Counted from the first letter of the stretch, positions 8,004 to 16,674 are shown. The stretch: DNA of 16,674 bases from Candidatus Rifleibacteriota bacterium (GCA_022704885.1 JAKJFO010000081.1:1-16674); one strand, 5' to 3'. The notes: generated by a model from the letters alone, not told the origin. A program made the numbers and translations.

Positions 8004-9382
8004 CAGCCGTGAACTCCTTCGCCGATGGCGTTTTCGACTGCTTCCATAAAAGCTTCAGAAAGTGTCGGGTGCGGGTGAATCATCATGCCAAAAGCGTGGC
8101 TGTCGATGGCGAACTGCGACATCATCGTGGCTTCATTGATGATGTTGCTGGCTTCGGGGCCCCAGATTACGGCACCAAGCAGTTTGCCGTCTGGTGAGAG
8201 CAGTGTCTTTATCTGACCATCACCTTCGCCGGCAGTCAAGGCCTTGCCGTTGGCCGAAAACATGCTGCGCCCGGTTTTGTATTCGATCTGGCGCTCTTTA
8301 AGCTGCTCTTCGCTGAAGCCAACCCAGGCAATCTCGGGGTGCGTGTAAACACATGAAGGAACCAGCGAATAATCGGCCGCCACTTTTTCTCCCTGCCACT
8401 TTGCGGCAAGAATCATGGCGTCATAACTGGCTTTGTGGGCAAGCATCGGGCCCTTTACCGCATCACCGATCGCGTAGACATCGGGCTCTGATGTCATAAA
8501 ATTATCGTCGATTTTGATGAATCCCTTGTCGGTTTCGAGCTGCAGGTCTGAACCCTGCATGAAACTCATGTTTACACGACGGCCGACAGCGATCAGAACC
8601 TTGTCAAATTCGCGTTCGCTGCCGTCAATTGTCGCGACAGCACGACCGCCCTTTTCGACAAGCGATTCGACTTTTTTGCCAACGAGAATTTCGAGGCCGG
8701 CTTTTTTGAAGACCGGCAGAAGCCTTTTGGCAGTGGCATTGTCGAGGCCCGGCAGTATCTGCGGCATCATTTCTACGATACAGACTTTGCTGCCAAATTC
8801 GGCAAATACCTGACCAAGTTCTATGCCAATGACGCCGCCGCCGACGACGAGAAGGCTCTCAGGAACCTTTTCGGCATTGAGCGCTTCGTTGCTTGTCCAG
8901 AAAATTTCGCGGTTGGCCGGAAAAACTCCAGGAGCGGCCGGCACAGAACCCACAGCCAGGCAGACTTTTTTTGCCTGAATTTCGCTGACAGAACCGTCTT
9001 CTGCGCTGGTAATCCTGATTACTTTGTTTCTGCAAAGCTGGCCACGGCCATTGAAAATCTTGACGCCACTCTTTTCGAGCAGCTTGATTATGCCCTGCCG
9101 CAGCTGCTGGGTGATGCGGCTTTTGCGTTCCTGCACCTTCTGCCAGTCAAAACCGGCGCCGGTGCAGCTTAAACCAAATTCAGCCGCATTTTTGAGCAAA
9201 TGATAGCTGCGCGAAGAAGCCAGCAGAGCCTTGGTCGGAATACAACCCCAGTTCAAACAAGTGCCGCCGAATTCAGAGCTGCTGTCGACAATGGCAACCT
9301 GCCAGCCTTTACGGGCCATGCGAACAGCCAGCGGGTATCCGCCCGGGCCACCACCAAGAATTACCAGGTCGAAATTCTGCAT
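8003..9382 (-). CDS. lpdA: Dihydrolipoamide dehydrogenase (E3), FAD disulfide oxidoreductase
   Basis: 459 residues. It reoxidises the lipoyl group of 2-oxoacid dehydrogenase or glycine-cleavage complexes, passing electrons through FAD to NAD+. Visible: GGGPGG for FAD (10-15); the redox disulfide CLNWGC (C42 and C47); the NAD-binding VVGGGVIGIELG; the second FAD motif YAIGD; and the C-terminal HPHPTLSE carrying the catalytic His-Glu pair. The start is placed at 9382 because AAGGAAA lies about 7 nt upstream and the protein then begins directly at the first beta strand; an in-frame ATG at 9418 would add 12 residues of no family resemblance. Its stop overlaps the start of the HSD-like gene by one base (TGATG). 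No E1 or E2 gene is visible, so which complex it serves is unknown. Confidence 0.93.
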   Translation of the reverse strand: MQNFDLVILGGGPGGYPLAVRMARKGWQVAIVDSSSEFGGTCLNWGCIPTKALLASSRSYHLLKNAAEFGLSCTGAGFDWQKVQERKSRITQQLRQGIIKLLEKSGVKIFNGRGQLCRNKVIRITSAEDGSVSEIQAKKVCLAVGSVPAAPGVFPANREIFWTSNEALNAEKVPESLLVVGGGVIGIELGQVFAEFGSKVCIVEMMPQILPGLDNATAKRLLPVFKKAGLEILVGKKVESLVEKGGRAVATIDGSEREFDKVLIAVGRRVNMSFMQGSDLQLETDKGFIKIDDNFMTSEPDVYAIGDAVKGPMLAHKASYDAMILAAKWQGEKVAADYSLVPSCVYTHPEIAWVGFSEEQLKERQIEYKTGRSMFSANGKALTAGEGDGQIKTLLSPDGKLLGAVIWGPEASNIINEATMMSQFAIDSHAFGMMIHPHPTLSEAFMEAVENAIGEGVHG

Positions 9383-9435
9383 ATCATTTCCTTGTAACTT
9401 GTAACATGATGCGAGCATGTTCTTAATTCTACAGT

Positions 9436-9465
9436 CCGCTCATTCGCGTTCAGACGCATGAGCGG
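9436..9465. other. Hairpin in the accB-lpd gap
   Basis: CCGCTCAT (9436-9443) pairs with ATGAGCGG (9458-9465), and inside it GCGT pairs with ACGC around a TCAG loop. No T-run follows on the minus strand. It may be an RNA processing or attenuation site between accB and lpd rather than a full terminator. Confidence 0.35.
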
Positions 9466-9519
9466 TAAATTCTGTTCAGCTGCGTATTCAATAAAGTACG
9501 CGTTATCTGCAATCGATGA

Positions 9520-10037
9520 TCAGTCGCCGATATGAAAGAGAACCGCGCCTTTTTCTACGGGTTTGCCGTTTTCAAGCAGTATTTTTACAACCTTGCCAGC
9601 CTTATCAGCCTTGATTTCGTTCATCATCTTCATGGCTTCGACGATGCAGACTGTTTGACCGACGGTTATGCTGTCGCCTTCCTTGCAGAACGGCTCAGAA
9701 GTTGGCGATGGAGCGCGATAAAAAGTGCCAGCCATGGGTGAAAGAATCTTGTGGTGCTTTGTTTCAGCTTCAACAGGCTTTGCGGAAGCCGGAGCTTTTG
9801 CGCTATTGTTTGCCGGTGCAGGAGTTTCCAAAGCTGAAATTGATGGCATATATGCCGGCATTACCGGCGCATGAACGGTATGCATCTGCACGTTGCCATG
9901 TTTCTTGAGCTTCAATTTCATCTGGGAAGTTTCGAGATCTATTTCTGCCAGCTTGTTCTCACCCATGAAACGGATGATTTCGACAACCTGGTCAACGACC
10001 TGGCCTTCTGAGTTCTGGACTGTCCGGGTTTTGCCAT
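9520..10037 (-). CDS. accB: Biotin carboxyl carrier protein of acetyl-CoA carboxylase; reading frame broken near the start
   Basis: AccB carries biotin between biotin carboxylase and carboxyltransferase in the first step of fatty acid synthesis. SPMAGTFYRAPSP, then CIVEAMKMMNEI with the biotinylated lysine, and a C-terminal lipoyl-like fold are clear. An Ala/Pro-rich linker precedes them. The in-frame ATG at 9966 gives 148 residues but cuts the conserved N-terminal helix: VVDQVVEIIRF is encoded upstream in the same frame, where no ATG, GTG or TTG exists before a TAA. A good promoter, AGAGGT and an ATG at 10037 lie upstream, but that ATG is in another frame and would give only 32 residues. A -1 shift on GCAAAAC (10034-10028) joins them into a natural 172-residue AccB with biotin on K137. 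The cause is a sequencing error, real frameshifting, or true initiation at 9966. The next genes are lpd and the HSD-like gene; accC is not visible. Confidence 0.85.
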
Positions 10038-10064
10038 TTTACTACCTCTTTCTGGAGTCGCCGA

Positions 10065-10094
10065 AGTATACCAGACATCAGAGAGCAGGGTCAA
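10065..10094 (-). promoter_or_regulatory. Strong sigma70-type promoter for accB and the leftward cluster
   Basis: On the minus strand TTGACC (10094-10089), an 18-nt spacer and TATACT (10070-10065), with TGG directly before the -10 (extended -10). Initiation would fall near 10058, about 20 nt before ATG 10037. This supports 10037 as the intended start of accB and makes a longer upstream protein unlikely. Confidence 0.65.
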
Positions 10095-10431
10095 CAGTCG
10101 AACAAATGTCAGCGACTCTCGGTCAAAATAAACAGTCATTCTGCGCGAGCCGTCAGGCGCAGTCGCAGAATCCATGATTTTAGCGCTTTTCTTGCCGTGA
10201 TGGCAAAAGACTGTCGATGTTTTCGAGTGTGGTATGATAGAACGATTGCTGTGTACATGAGTGCTTTCTGATGGTTTGCTTTTGTTGAGGTTTGTTTGCG
10301 AATGTCCAGTTTTGCACATTGTCTTTTATTTTATTGTACAATTCAATTTAAAGAAGATAGTCATAATATTATTAGGAGCGGTGGATATTGTGGAAAAGCA
10401 TGGTGATAGTTTTGTGATGCGATCTGGTCGG

Positions 10432-10508
10432 TGTGGATAAACCTGTTGGCAGTTGATCAGGGTTTTCTACTGTTTGTCAACATCCGCCAACGTTTGAGTT
10501 TATCCACA
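10432..10508. repeat. Inverted repeat carrying opposed DnaA boxes
   Basis: Three blocks on the left recur in inverted order on the right: TGTGGATAAAC (10432-10442) with GTTTATCCACA (10498-10508), GTTGGC (10445-10450) with GCCAAC (10486-10491), and GTTGA (10452-10456) with TCAAC (10477-10481). The centre is near 10470. The outer blocks contain two perfect DnaA boxes in opposite orientation, so DnaA could assemble symmetrically on both arms. Confidence 0.7.
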
Positions 10509-10539
10509 GATTATCCACAGTTTTTCCACATGGTTTTCC

Positions 10540-10558
10540 AGATCATTATCAGATCATT
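10540..10558. repeat. Tandem AGATCATT pair in oriC
   Basis: AGATCATT occurs at 10540-10547 and 10551-10558, offset by 11 nt, about one helical turn, directly after the row of DnaA boxes. It may be a weak DnaA or other origin-protein site; each copy contains a GATC. Confidence 0.45.
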
Positions 10559-10572
10559 GGTATTAAAAAACC

Positions 10573-10601
10573 TTGCGGATAAGGCTTTTGTCTGCTATGA
10601 T
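10573..10601 (+). promoter_or_regulatory. Probable dnaA promoter with an overlapping DnaA-box-like site
   Basis: TTGCGG (10573-10578), a 17-nt spacer and TATGAT (10596-10601), with TGC before the -10 (extended -10). The weak -35 overlaps TGCGGATAA (10574-10582), one mismatch from the complement of a DnaA box, which would suit autorepression by DnaA. Start of transcription would be near 10608, giving a leader of about 100 nt. Confidence 0.5.
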
Positions 10602-10706
10602 TCAAACATCCCAGCCAATTGAAAAAATCTGTTTTTACCCCGGTAGATTTTTTGTCGGTTTTTGAGATTGGTGTTGTACATAGTTATGAAGAGGTTGATG
10701 TACATT

Positions 10707-12092
10707 ATGTCGTCTATAGAAACGCTCTGGTCAAAGATTACAGATGAGATCAAGTCAAATGAGAGCGACAAATTCGCCAAAATGTTCTTGAGTTACGTTA
10801 CTCCTTCTGCCATTGAAGGCGACGAGTTCGTAATGGAAGCGGCGAATGGCTTCTGTCGGGATTACGTAGAACAGCGCTATTCAAAGCTGATCTGTCGAAT
10901 CCTGAGTAATCAGCAGCCAGCTCTCAAATATAAACTGGTAACTCGCGCCGGAAAAGCCGGGCATCCTGGCGCAGAAAGCAGAATTACCCAGCCGGTTCTT
11001 CCTGCAATTGTCAGTGAAACCACTGTCGAGAAAGCGGTAAAGCCAGTTCCAGGTAAGTATGACGGCATGTTCAACAGCAAGTATACCTTTGATTCATTTG
11101 TTGTCGGCAAAAGCAATCAATTTGCCTATGCTGTGTGTCAGTCTGTAACTCGCAACCCGGGCAATCTGCATAATCCTGTGTTTATTTATGGCGCTTCCGG
11201 CCTTGGGAAAACACATCTGATGCAGGCCATAGGGCAGGAACTCCTCAAAATCAATCCTAAAACACGCATCGCTTATGTTACTTCTGAAGCTTTTACGAAT
11301 GAGTTCATCGACTCACTCAAAGACAAGAAGGCCGAAGCCTTTCGGGCCAAGTATCGCAAGATAGATCTGTTGCTGATCGACGATGTTCAATTTTTTGCCG
11401 GCAAGGAACAGACCCAGGAAGAATTCTTTCACACGTTCAATGAACTGTTTCAACAGCGCAAACAGATTGTTCTAACCTCAGACTCTCCGCCTGACAAGAT
11501 ACAGCGTCTGGAAGATCGCCTGGCTTCGCGTTTTGCCATGGGAGTGGTCGTAGATGTTCAGCAACCCGATCTCGAGATGCGGGCGGCCATTCTCAAGAAG
11601 TTCGCCAGCAAGTCGATGGTCGAAGTGCCTGACGACGTCATCATGTATCTCGCTCAGGGTGTCGTATCACATGTGCGGGCTCTCGAAGGCGCATTCAACA
11701 GTGTTCTGGCCTTTGCCGGCATCATGAACAAGCCAATCAGCAAAGATCTTGTTGACCAGGTTCTCAAAGACCTGTTGCGCGAGAATTCTGGTGGCAAGAT
11801 CAGCATTCCCTGGATTCAAAAGCGGGTTGCCGAATTTTACGACATCAGTGAAGACGAATTGACCGGAAAAAGGCGTTCGCAGAACCTGGTGCTGCCAAGA
11901 CAGGTGGCGATGCGTCTGTGCCAGATGTTTACCGATGCTTCGCTTAACCAGATCGGTGAGCGCTTTGGCGGTCGCGACCACACGACCGTCATGCATGCCT
12001 GCGACAAGGTCAACAAGAAGCTCAAGCAGGAAAAAGATTTCTGCGACGAATTCGAACGGGTTAAACGCTTCGTCGACCCGGATAAACAGTAA
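10707..12092 (+). CDS. dnaA: Chromosomal replication initiator DnaA
   Basis: 461 residues, normal length. DnaA binds DnaA boxes, melts the origin and recruits the helicase. Domain I (about 1-85, starting ETLWSKI) is followed by a short linker. The AAA+ domain has Walker A GASGLGKTH (162-170) and Walker B LLLIDD (221-226). Domain IV ends with the box-binding signature GGRDHTTVMHACDKV (421-435). The start was set at 10707 because MSSIETLW aligns with the usual DnaA beginning; AAGAGG at 10689-10694 is 12 nt before it and only 3 nt before the in-frame ATG 10698, so 10698 is possible. Upstream ATGs from 10662 add residues of no family resemblance. It sits directly beside its origin and is followed by a strong hairpin, so it is probably monocistronic. 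Confidence 0.97.
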   Translation: MSSIETLWSKITDEIKSNESDKFAKMFLSYVTPSAIEGDEFVMEAANGFCRDYVEQRYSKLICRILSNQQPALKYKLVTRAGKAGHPGAESRITQPVLPAIVSETTVEKAVKPVPGKYDGMFNSKYTFDSFVVGKSNQFAYAVCQSVTRNPGNLHNPVFIYGASGLGKTHLMQAIGQELLKINPKTRIAYVTSEAFTNEFIDSLKDKKAEAFRAKYRKIDLLLIDDVQFFAGKEQTQEEFFHTFNELFQQRKQIVLTSDSPPDKIQRLEDRLASRFAMGVVVDVQQPDLEMRAAILKKFASKSMVEVPDDVIMYLAQGVVSHVRALEGAFNSVLAFAGIMNKPISKDLVDQVLKDLLRENSGGKISIPWIQKRVAEFYDISEDELTGKRRSQNLVLPRQVAMRLCQMFTDASLNQIGERFGGRDHTTVMHACDKVNKKLKQEKDFCDEFERVKRFVDPDKQ

Positions 12093-12123
12093 TAGAATCA
12101 AACAAAACCTGTTCTTAAATCAA

Positions 12124-12153
12124 CGTAGGGGTTCAGCGCGCTGGACCCCTACG
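12124..12153 (+). terminator. Rho-independent terminator after dnaA, a near-perfect 30-bp palindrome
   Basis: Arms 12124-12138 (CGTAGGGGTTCAGCG) and 12139-12153 pair over 15 positions with a single T-G wobble and no spacer. ATTCATTTGTTTT follows, 32 nt past the dnaA stop. It works as a terminator by shape, but the CGTAGGGG...CCCCTACG ends also resemble dispersed intergenic palindromes known in several phyla. Confidence 0.6.
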
Positions 12154-12352
12154 ATTCATTTGTTTTCAGAATGTTGTTAGAGATTCTATCACTTGCGGGA
12201 ACATATTTTGATCTGCAGCGAAAACCCTTGTATTTATGCAGGTTTGCCGACGGCTGCTCAGATAGTGCTGGGGCTTGTTTCAAGGGCGCCGTGTGCGCCG
12301 GTGTAAGCCTTTTCCCATGCAGCTTTTAGCCAAAAATATCTGGCCGTAGAAC
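12154..12352. other. Intergenic stretch between the dnaA terminator and the next promoter
   Basis: I see no gene. One foldable element is visible: GGCTT (12272-12276) can pair with AAGCC (12305-12309), enclosing GGCGC (12285-12289) paired with GCGCC (12295-12299), followed by TTTTCCC. It could be a second weak terminator or a small RNA end; the evidence is thin. Confidence 0.25.
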
Positions 12353-12381
12353 TTGAAAAAAATTCCATTTTAATGTAATAT
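12353..12381 (+). promoter_or_regulatory. Promoter of the dciA-remB-gyrB-gyrA cluster
   Basis: TTGAAA (12353-12358), a 17-nt spacer and TAATAT (12376-12381). The likely transcript start is near 12388, directly at the C-run of a small hairpin CCCCC-TTCC-GGGGG (12388-12401). The 3' arm of that hairpin is also the ribosome-binding site of ATG 12408. Confidence 0.6.
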
Positions 12382-12407
12382 GATAGACCCCCTTCCGGGG
12401 GAGACGT

Positions 12408-13448
12408 ATGAATTCTGATCACAGGTTATGTGAATTTTTTGCAGCCACCTTTAGTAAGTATCTGCCAACAGGGGCGAGTGTAATGGAAAACAGGAAGCAG
12501 TCGATACGCGGTAAGCTTGGCGTGACGAAACCGGCAGGTTTTACGCTGGTGAAAGCGCTGCAGGATTTACGCGAGAAGAATCGCAAGGCCTGTGACACCA
12601 GCAACCGATACTTTCTTGGTGCCCGCGAAATGATGGTTCTTGGCCGTCTGATCAACTCCTGGAAGGATGTCGTCGGGCTGCAGCTTGCTCATAAAACCTG
12701 TCCGACGCGCCTGATAAAAGGGTGCCTGTATCTCAATGTCTCTGACAGCCAGTGGATGCAGACACTGCTTTTTCTCAAGGCTCCGATTATCGAGAAGCTG
12801 AACCAGCTTTTTCCCGACATGAAAATTCATGACATTATTGGTCGGCCTGGTGAAATTTCCGAGGCGGTTGAGGAGTTGCTGGCTGATGCCGACTGGCCCG
12901 ACTGGCAGCAGGAACAGACGCATCATCTGCCAACCGATGATGCCGAACTGGCCGGCCTGCTGGAACGTTGCCAGCGCAAGCTGGATGCACGTCTGCGCGG
13001 TCTGCGCCAGCGTGGTTTTGAGCTGTGCCGTAGCTGTGAGGCCACGGTTACCGATTCACCAGACGGTATCTGCGCAGTCTGCGTCTTTGCCTCGCGCGAA
13101 CGAAACCGGGCCGAAGTAAGAGCCCTGGTAAGAGAAATGCCCTGGCTGACGCTTGAAGAAGTTCATGAATTTGAAGCTCAACTTACTGACATAGAGTTTT
13201 CGGCTTTAAAGCTCGAACTGCTCGAAGATACGCTGGCTTTTGTAAAAGAGCTGGCAAACGAGCTGCTCGGCGAGTTCAGTGAGGTTACCCACCACCAGAT
13301 GAGAAAAGAAATGGTTCGGGCGGTCATGCTTTACACCGGCTGCATGCCCGATGAAGTAGATCTCGATCAGCTTCATCCTGAGCAGATTCCCGACCCCAGC
13401 TGGCCTGTCTACCTAAACCTGGAAGCATCAGGAGAACAACAATGTTAA
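12408..13448 (+). CDS. DciA/DUF721-like protein with zinc-ribbon and long C-terminal extension
   Basis: 346 residues. Residues about 73-150 match DUF721: an INSWKDVVG segment, then TRLIKGCLYLNVSDSQWMQTLLFLK and an I-x-x-I-x-G ending. DciA proteins of this family help load the replicative helicase DnaB in bacteria without DnaC. Unlike the short classical members, this one continues with CRSC (207-210) and CAVC (222-225), a CX2C-X11-CX2C pair suited to zinc. A Glu/Leu-rich helical tail of about 120 residues follows. ATG 12408 has GGAG 4 nt upstream and sits about 20 nt from the predicted transcript start. ATG 12483 is an alternative that would remove 25 residues of no clear resemblance. The stop overlaps the next gene by 7 nt. 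Helicase loading is inferred from family and place beside dnaA and gyrB; the tail's role is unknown. Confidence 0.8.
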   Translation: MNSDHRLCEFFAATFSKYLPTGASVMENRKQSIRGKLGVTKPAGFTLVKALQDLREKNRKACDTSNRYFLGAREMMVLGRLINSWKDVVGLQLAHKTCPTRLIKGCLYLNVSDSQWMQTLLFLKAPIIEKLNQLFPDMKIHDIIGRPGEISEAVEELLADADWPDWQQEQTHHLPTDDAELAGLLERCQRKLDARLRGLRQRGFELCRSCEATVTDSPDGICAVCVFASRERNRAEVRALVREMPWLTLEEVHEFEAQLTDIEFSALKLELLEDTLAFVKELANELLGEFSEVTHHQMRKEMVRAVMLYTGCMPDEVDLDQLHPEQIPDPSWPVYLNLEASGEQQC

Positions 13449-13726
13449 TTCATATCGGCCAGAATGAATTTGTCGATTTCAAAAAGTGTGAAATGATCAT
13501 CAATCTGTTCACGGTTGATGAAGAGACCCGCAAACGAGTTCTGGCGGCATTGCCCGAGCCAGAGAAAGACTGTGAATATCGCGCTGCCATCAGAACGACT
13601 GATGGCAAGTGGATAGGATCTTCTCTTTCGCCAGAGGCTCTGGCACAACGCGGAATCTGTCACCCATTCAATGACGCGCCTTATCTCAAGGCCGAATGGA
13701 AAGTCAGTTCGCAGTACCGTTATTGA
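13442..13726 (+). CDS. remB: RemB/DUF370-like small protein
   Basis: 94 residues. The beginning MLIHIGQNEFV and the later KWIGSSLSPEALAQR match the DUF370 pattern of B. subtilis RemB (YaaB), which lies just before gyrB there too. RemA/RemB regulate matrix genes in Bacillus; the role elsewhere is unclear, and a nucleic-acid-binding or assembly role is only inferred. AGGAG lies 7 nt before the ATG, which overlaps the end of the DciA-like gene by 7 nt, so the pair is probably translationally coupled. gyrB follows after 21 nt. The C-terminal part is longer and more divergent than in RemB. Confidence 0.7.
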   Translation: MLIHIGQNEFVDFKKCEMIINLFTVDEETRKRVLAALPEPEKDCEYRAAIRTTDGKWIGSSLSPEALAQRGICHPFNDAPYLKAEWKVSSQYRY

Positions 13727-15763
<2,037 letters not shown>

Positions 15764-15778
15764 TAAGGGGTCAGAAGA

Positions 15779-16674
15779 ATGGATACAACGAATGATGGAA
15801 ATGTTCCTGTAGAGGAAAATGGCGGAATCAGCATTCCTCCCCCGCCTCCGCCCCCCTCGGGAATCAAGTTCATAAATATCGAAGACGATATGAAGGCTTC
15901 GTATATCGATTATGCGATGAGCGTAATCGTTGGTCGCGCCCTGCCCGACGTGCGCGATGGTCTTAAACCGGTGCATCGTCGCGTTCTTTACGCGATGTTC
16001 GACCAGAACATCACCAGCAAACGGCCTTTCGTCAAATCGGCAAGAACCGTCGGTGAAGTTCTTGGTAAGTATCACCCGCACGGTGATTCGGCTGTTTACG
16101 ACACTCTTGTTCGTATGGCCCAGGATTTCAGCCTGCGTTACCCGCTCATTCAGGGGCACGGCAACTTTGGTTCGGTTGATGGTGATGAAGCGGCGGCGAT
16201 GCGTTATACTGAAGCCCGTCTGCACGCCCTCGCCGAAGAACTGCTCAAAGACCTCGAAATGGAAACGGTCGACTGGATGCCGAACTTCGATGGTTCGCTC
16301 AACGAGCCGATCGTTCTGCCCAGCAAGTTTCCGAATCTTCTTGTCAACGGATCGTCAGGTATTGCCGTCGGTATGGCCACCAACATGCCTTCGCACAATC
16401 TCGTCGAAGTCGTCAATGGCCTGGTTCAACTGATCGACAACCCGGAATTGACTATCGACGAGCTGATGACTTATATCCCCGGCCCGGATTTTCCGACCGG
16501 CGGCATAATCATGGGCACAGATGGCATCGAATCGGCCTTTAAAACTGGCCGTGGCTCGGTCGTTGTGCGTTCTGTCGTCGAAATCGAAGATTACGGCAAG
16601 GGCCGCGACCGTATCGTCGTTAAAGAACTTCCTTACCAGGTCAACAAGGCGAGACTGGTCAAGTCGATTGCCGA
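15779..16674 (+). CDS. gyrA: DNA gyrase subunit A (partial, C-terminus beyond window)
   Basis: The first 298 residues and 2 further bases are present. GyrA holds the DNA-cleavage tyrosine and the DNA gate. The active Tyr is Y143 in AAMRYTEAR. The quinolone-determining region [14 protein letters not shown] has Ser104 and Asp108 at the E. coli Ser83 and Asp87 positions, so no classical resistance change is seen. The N-terminus before [18 protein letters not shown] carries an extra segment of about 30 residues with seven consecutive prolines (20-26). AAGGGG and AGAAGA precede the ATG. It lies 15 nt after gyrB, so it is co-transcribed. Confidence 0.95.
   Translation, partial: MDTTNDGNVPVEENGGISIPPPPPPPSGIKFINIEDDMKASYIDYAMSVIVGRALPDVRDGLKPVHRRVLYAMFDQNITSKRPFVKSARTVGEVLGKYHPHGDSAVYDTLVRMAQDFSLRYPLIQGHGNFGSVDGDEAAAMRYTEARLHALAEELLKDLEMETVDWMPNFDGSLNEPIVLPSKFPNLLVNGSSGIAVGMATNMPSHNLVEVVNGLVQLIDNPELTIDELMTYIPGPDFPTGGIIMGTDGIESAFKTGRGSVVVRSVVEIEDYGKGRDRIVVKELPYQVNKARLVKSIA

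Larger units (their letters stand above)
10321..10610. other. oriC: Chromosomal replication origin, oriC
   Basis: The block lies between divergent accB and dnaA. Positions 10321-10370 are about 82% A+T, a candidate unwinding element. Consensus DnaA boxes TTATCCACA occur at 10500-10508 and 10511-10519, and on the opposite strand at 10432-10440. One-mismatch boxes are TTTTCCACA at 10522-10530, its complement at 10389-10397, and TGCGGATAA at 10574-10582. Four GATC sites lie between 10421 and 10555. Position next to dnaA and the switch in gene direction agree with an origin. Which AT-rich block opens first cannot be decided from sequence. Positions 10095-10320 show nothing further that I can identify. 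Confidence 0.88.

Noticed and set aside
9939..10319. A 126-codon minus-strand frame upstream of accB
   Set aside because: The promoter at 10094-10065 lies inside it. Only its last 32 codons, from ATG 10037, would be translated, and those are the misframed start of accB.
10431..10780. Short frames of about 60 codons on both strands across the origin
   Set aside because: They run through DnaA boxes and the dnaA promoter and have no coding character.

Overview
The window looks like the replication-origin region of a bacterial chromosome with an outer membrane. Seven genes on the left (positions 1 to about 10,037) all read leftward. Five genes on the right (10,707 to the end) all read rightward. 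The divergence point holds DnaA boxes, an AT-rich block and dnaA, so this is very probably oriC, with every gene co-directional with its replication fork. An LptD-type outer-membrane protein indicates a Gram-negative envelope. A RemB-like protein next to gyrB and a large HAMP/SpoIIE-phosphatase receptor are less usual company. The combination suggests a deep-branching phylum; Candidatus Riflebacteria is one guess, but the sequence alone cannot prove it. Both ends of the window cut through genes.

Left side, moving away from the origin: accB (biotin carrier of acetyl-CoA carboxylase), lpd (dihydrolipoamide dehydrogenase), a homoserine-dehydrogenase-like gene, an aspartate kinase gene, an lptD-like gene, a radical SAM gene, and a partial multi-pass receptor whose C-terminal phosphatase lies beyond position 1. 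The stretch accB-lpd-HSD-like-aspartokinase is tightly packed: there is a TGATG overlap and a 3-nt gap, and a strong sigma70-type promoter precedes accB.

Right side: dnaA, a DciA/DUF721-like gene with a zinc-ribbon extension, a remB-like (DUF370) gene, gyrB and partial gyrA. dnaN and recF, often found in this cluster, are absent. A hairpin follows dnaA, and the dciA-like gene has its own promoter, so dciA-remB-gyrB-gyrA looks like a separate operon.

Two observations stand out. First, the homoserine dehydrogenase homologue keeps the overall fold pattern and an ACT-like tail, but it has lost the nucleotide-binding glycines, the NGTTN-type motif and the catalytic Asp and Lys. It looks like an intact pseudoenzyme placed 3 nt before aspartate kinase. 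Second, accB has a good promoter, ribosome-binding site and ATG, but that ATG is out of frame with the conserved body of the protein. A -1 shift at GCAAAAC, or a sequencing error there, would restore a normal 172-residue protein.

I saw no rRNA, tRNA, CRISPR array or transposase gene. Two palindromic intergenic elements (2367-2437 and 12124-12153) may be copies of dispersed repeats.
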